In this document: one piece after another, positions 63,485 through 64,000 of the stretch
Layout: the number at the start of each line of letters is the position of its first letter
Numbering within the stretch: position 1 is the stretch's first letter
NCBI GenBank assembly: GCA_029570205.1
Contig: JAKQSI010000088.1
Span: forward strand, 33,744-97,743
Length of the DNA: 64,000 nucleotides
DNA from: Candidatus Omnitrophota bacterium
GTDB lineage: Bacteria; Hinthialibacterota; Hinthialibacteria; Hinthialibacterales; JAKPRU01
Reading direction: 5' to 3'
Made by a program: the position numbers and the translations under genes
Notes under the pieces: model-generated
Database searches by the model: none
Told to the model about the DNA's origin: nothing
What the model saw: the letters and a program-made list of their open reading frames with translations, nothing else

Positions 63485-63861
63485 GGCGAGCCTCTATCCG
63501 GATGCGCGACCCCGCATATCGAGCTGGTTTGCTTTTCGCAGCCGATGATGTCAAAAGGTAAATTCTTTCAGGCCCATTCGTGTGAAACCGGGTTCGACAT
63601 TCAGGTGATAGCACATTACGAGTACCGGTCACCACCGGTATTTGTAGTGCATGTATACAGCAAAGGCAAGATTGCCCCTGGAACCGGGGCCAAGAGGTGT
63701 TTTGAAGCCCTGGAAAGGAGATATCCGCCGGCAATCGGAGGGTCAAAAGGTTGATCCCGGCATCTCTGGGCGAATTCGGTTCATATTGTCAGGGCAAAGA
63801 AAACAGATTGCGCGGTTATTACTCCGAACCCTAAATAGTAGGCATACTGTAGTAATGTGGC
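63485..63861. other. Upstream region of the regulator; no gene recognised
   Basis: About 380 bases with one good inverted repeat (63623-63640) and a TGTATACA palindrome at 63652-63659. A 97-codon plus-strand open frame overlaps the regulator start but has no motif. Nothing else was seen. Confidence 0.4.
63623..63640. promoter_or_regulatory. Operator candidate, inverted repeat TACCGGT-cacc-ACCGGTA
   Basis: Arms TACCGGT (63623-63629) and ACCGGTA (63634-63640) are exact reverse complements around 4 bases. It lies about 140 bases before the GntR-LacI regulator start. Operators of GntR- and LacI-type proteins are palindromes of this size, so autoregulation is possible. No second copy was seen in the window. 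Confidence 0.35.
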
Positions 63862-64000
63862 TTACTCCATCGCGTAGCGAACCGAAGGTGCGTGAAAGAA
63901 ATTTCGGACGACGTCGGGCCGTTTCTGTGTACTCCGGAGATAGCCGCGCACATTGGCCACCATATCCTCGCGGCTGGAGGCACGCCGGCGGCCCACCGCG
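63862..64000 (-). CDS. C-terminal end of a gene cut by the right edge
   Basis: The minus-strand frame is open to the window edge and ends at a TAA (63862-63864). Its visible residues read SREDMVANVRGYLRSTQ and RPDVVRNFFHAPSVRYAME. The pattern of basic residues and FFHAPSVRYA at the end recalls the C-termini of some IS630-type transposases, but this is a memory-based resemblance only. Other frames are also open over this short piece. Confidence 0.4.
   Translation of the reverse strand, partial: AVGRRRASSREDMVANVRGYLRSTQKRPDVVRNFFHAPSVRYAME

Overview
The window comes from a Gram-negative, flagellated bacterium: lipid A genes (lpxC-fabZ fusion, lpxA), DsbD, and an almost complete flagellar export and regulation operon (fliP-fliQ-fliR-flhB-flhA-flhF-flhG-x-fliA). 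GC is moderately high, roughly in the upper fifties by eye. Several traits recall deeply branching, mostly uncultured lineages (Sumerlaeota, Hydrogenedentota, Omnitrophota or Poribacteria type) rather than a model phylum. They are the LpxC-FabZ fusion, large secreted proteins with Thr-Pro linkers, a two-gene SUF-like minimal Fe-S system, DUF1844, many sugar-cleaving enzymes, and abundant palindromic intergenic repeats. This placement is an inference from gene content, not a phylogeny.

Layout. 1-5.4 kb, plus strand: lipid A synthesis (end of lpxC-fabZ, lpxA), a translationally coupled FG-GAP surface protein and an MsbA-like ABC exporter. 5.6-10.2 kb, minus: recN-dsbD-tgt. 10.4-15.0 kb, minus: a 1529-residue beta-helix protein with Thr-Pro linkers. 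15.4-19.2 kb: a LuxR-type regulator lacking the receiver aspartate, pdxA, an unknown acidic protein and a DUF1844 protein. 19.3-26.5 kb, minus: alpha-L-rhamnosidase-like enzyme, MtaA/URO-D-like protein and an NHL-repeat secreted protein. 26.7-32.8 kb: HD-GYP phosphohydrolase, two orphan sugar-binding lipoproteins, a small acidic protein, a radical SAM/SPASM protein and a Tat-exported esterase. 33.1-43.3 kb, plus: the flagellar operon behind a good sigma-70-type promoter. 43.3-45.8 kb: a VapBC-like pair and smsCB. 46.2-54.6 kb: GH29 fucosidase, a REP-associated transposase bracketed by its own palindromes and a 48-bp tandem array, rmuC, a secreted TIM-barrel-like protein and a PA14-glycosyltransferase fusion. 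54.7-64.0 kb: a TPR/DUF3857 protein with a dead transglutaminase domain, a GH57 branching enzyme with a DUF4912 partner, a lone pseudopilin, a GntR-LacI regulator and a partial gene at the right edge.

How it works together. The flagellar block supplies the export gate (FliPQR, FlhA, FlhB), placement GTPases (FlhF/FlhG) and sigma-28. The glycosidases, two sugar-binding lipoproteins and the GntR-LacI regulator suggest scavenging of fucose- and rhamnose-rich polysaccharides, while GH57/DUF4912 suggests glycogen storage. No CRISPR array, rRNA or tRNA was recognised.

The least ordinary material is the repeat biology. Palindromes sit in at least eight intergenic gaps; two share a 28-bp frame but have different cores; and in two places an arm of a palindrome has been amplified into a tandem array (48 bp beside the transposase, 17 bp upstream of the DUF4912 stop). 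Other items worth attention are the phospho-acceptor-less response regulator, the catalytically dead transglutaminase domain and the PA14-glycosyltransferase fusion.
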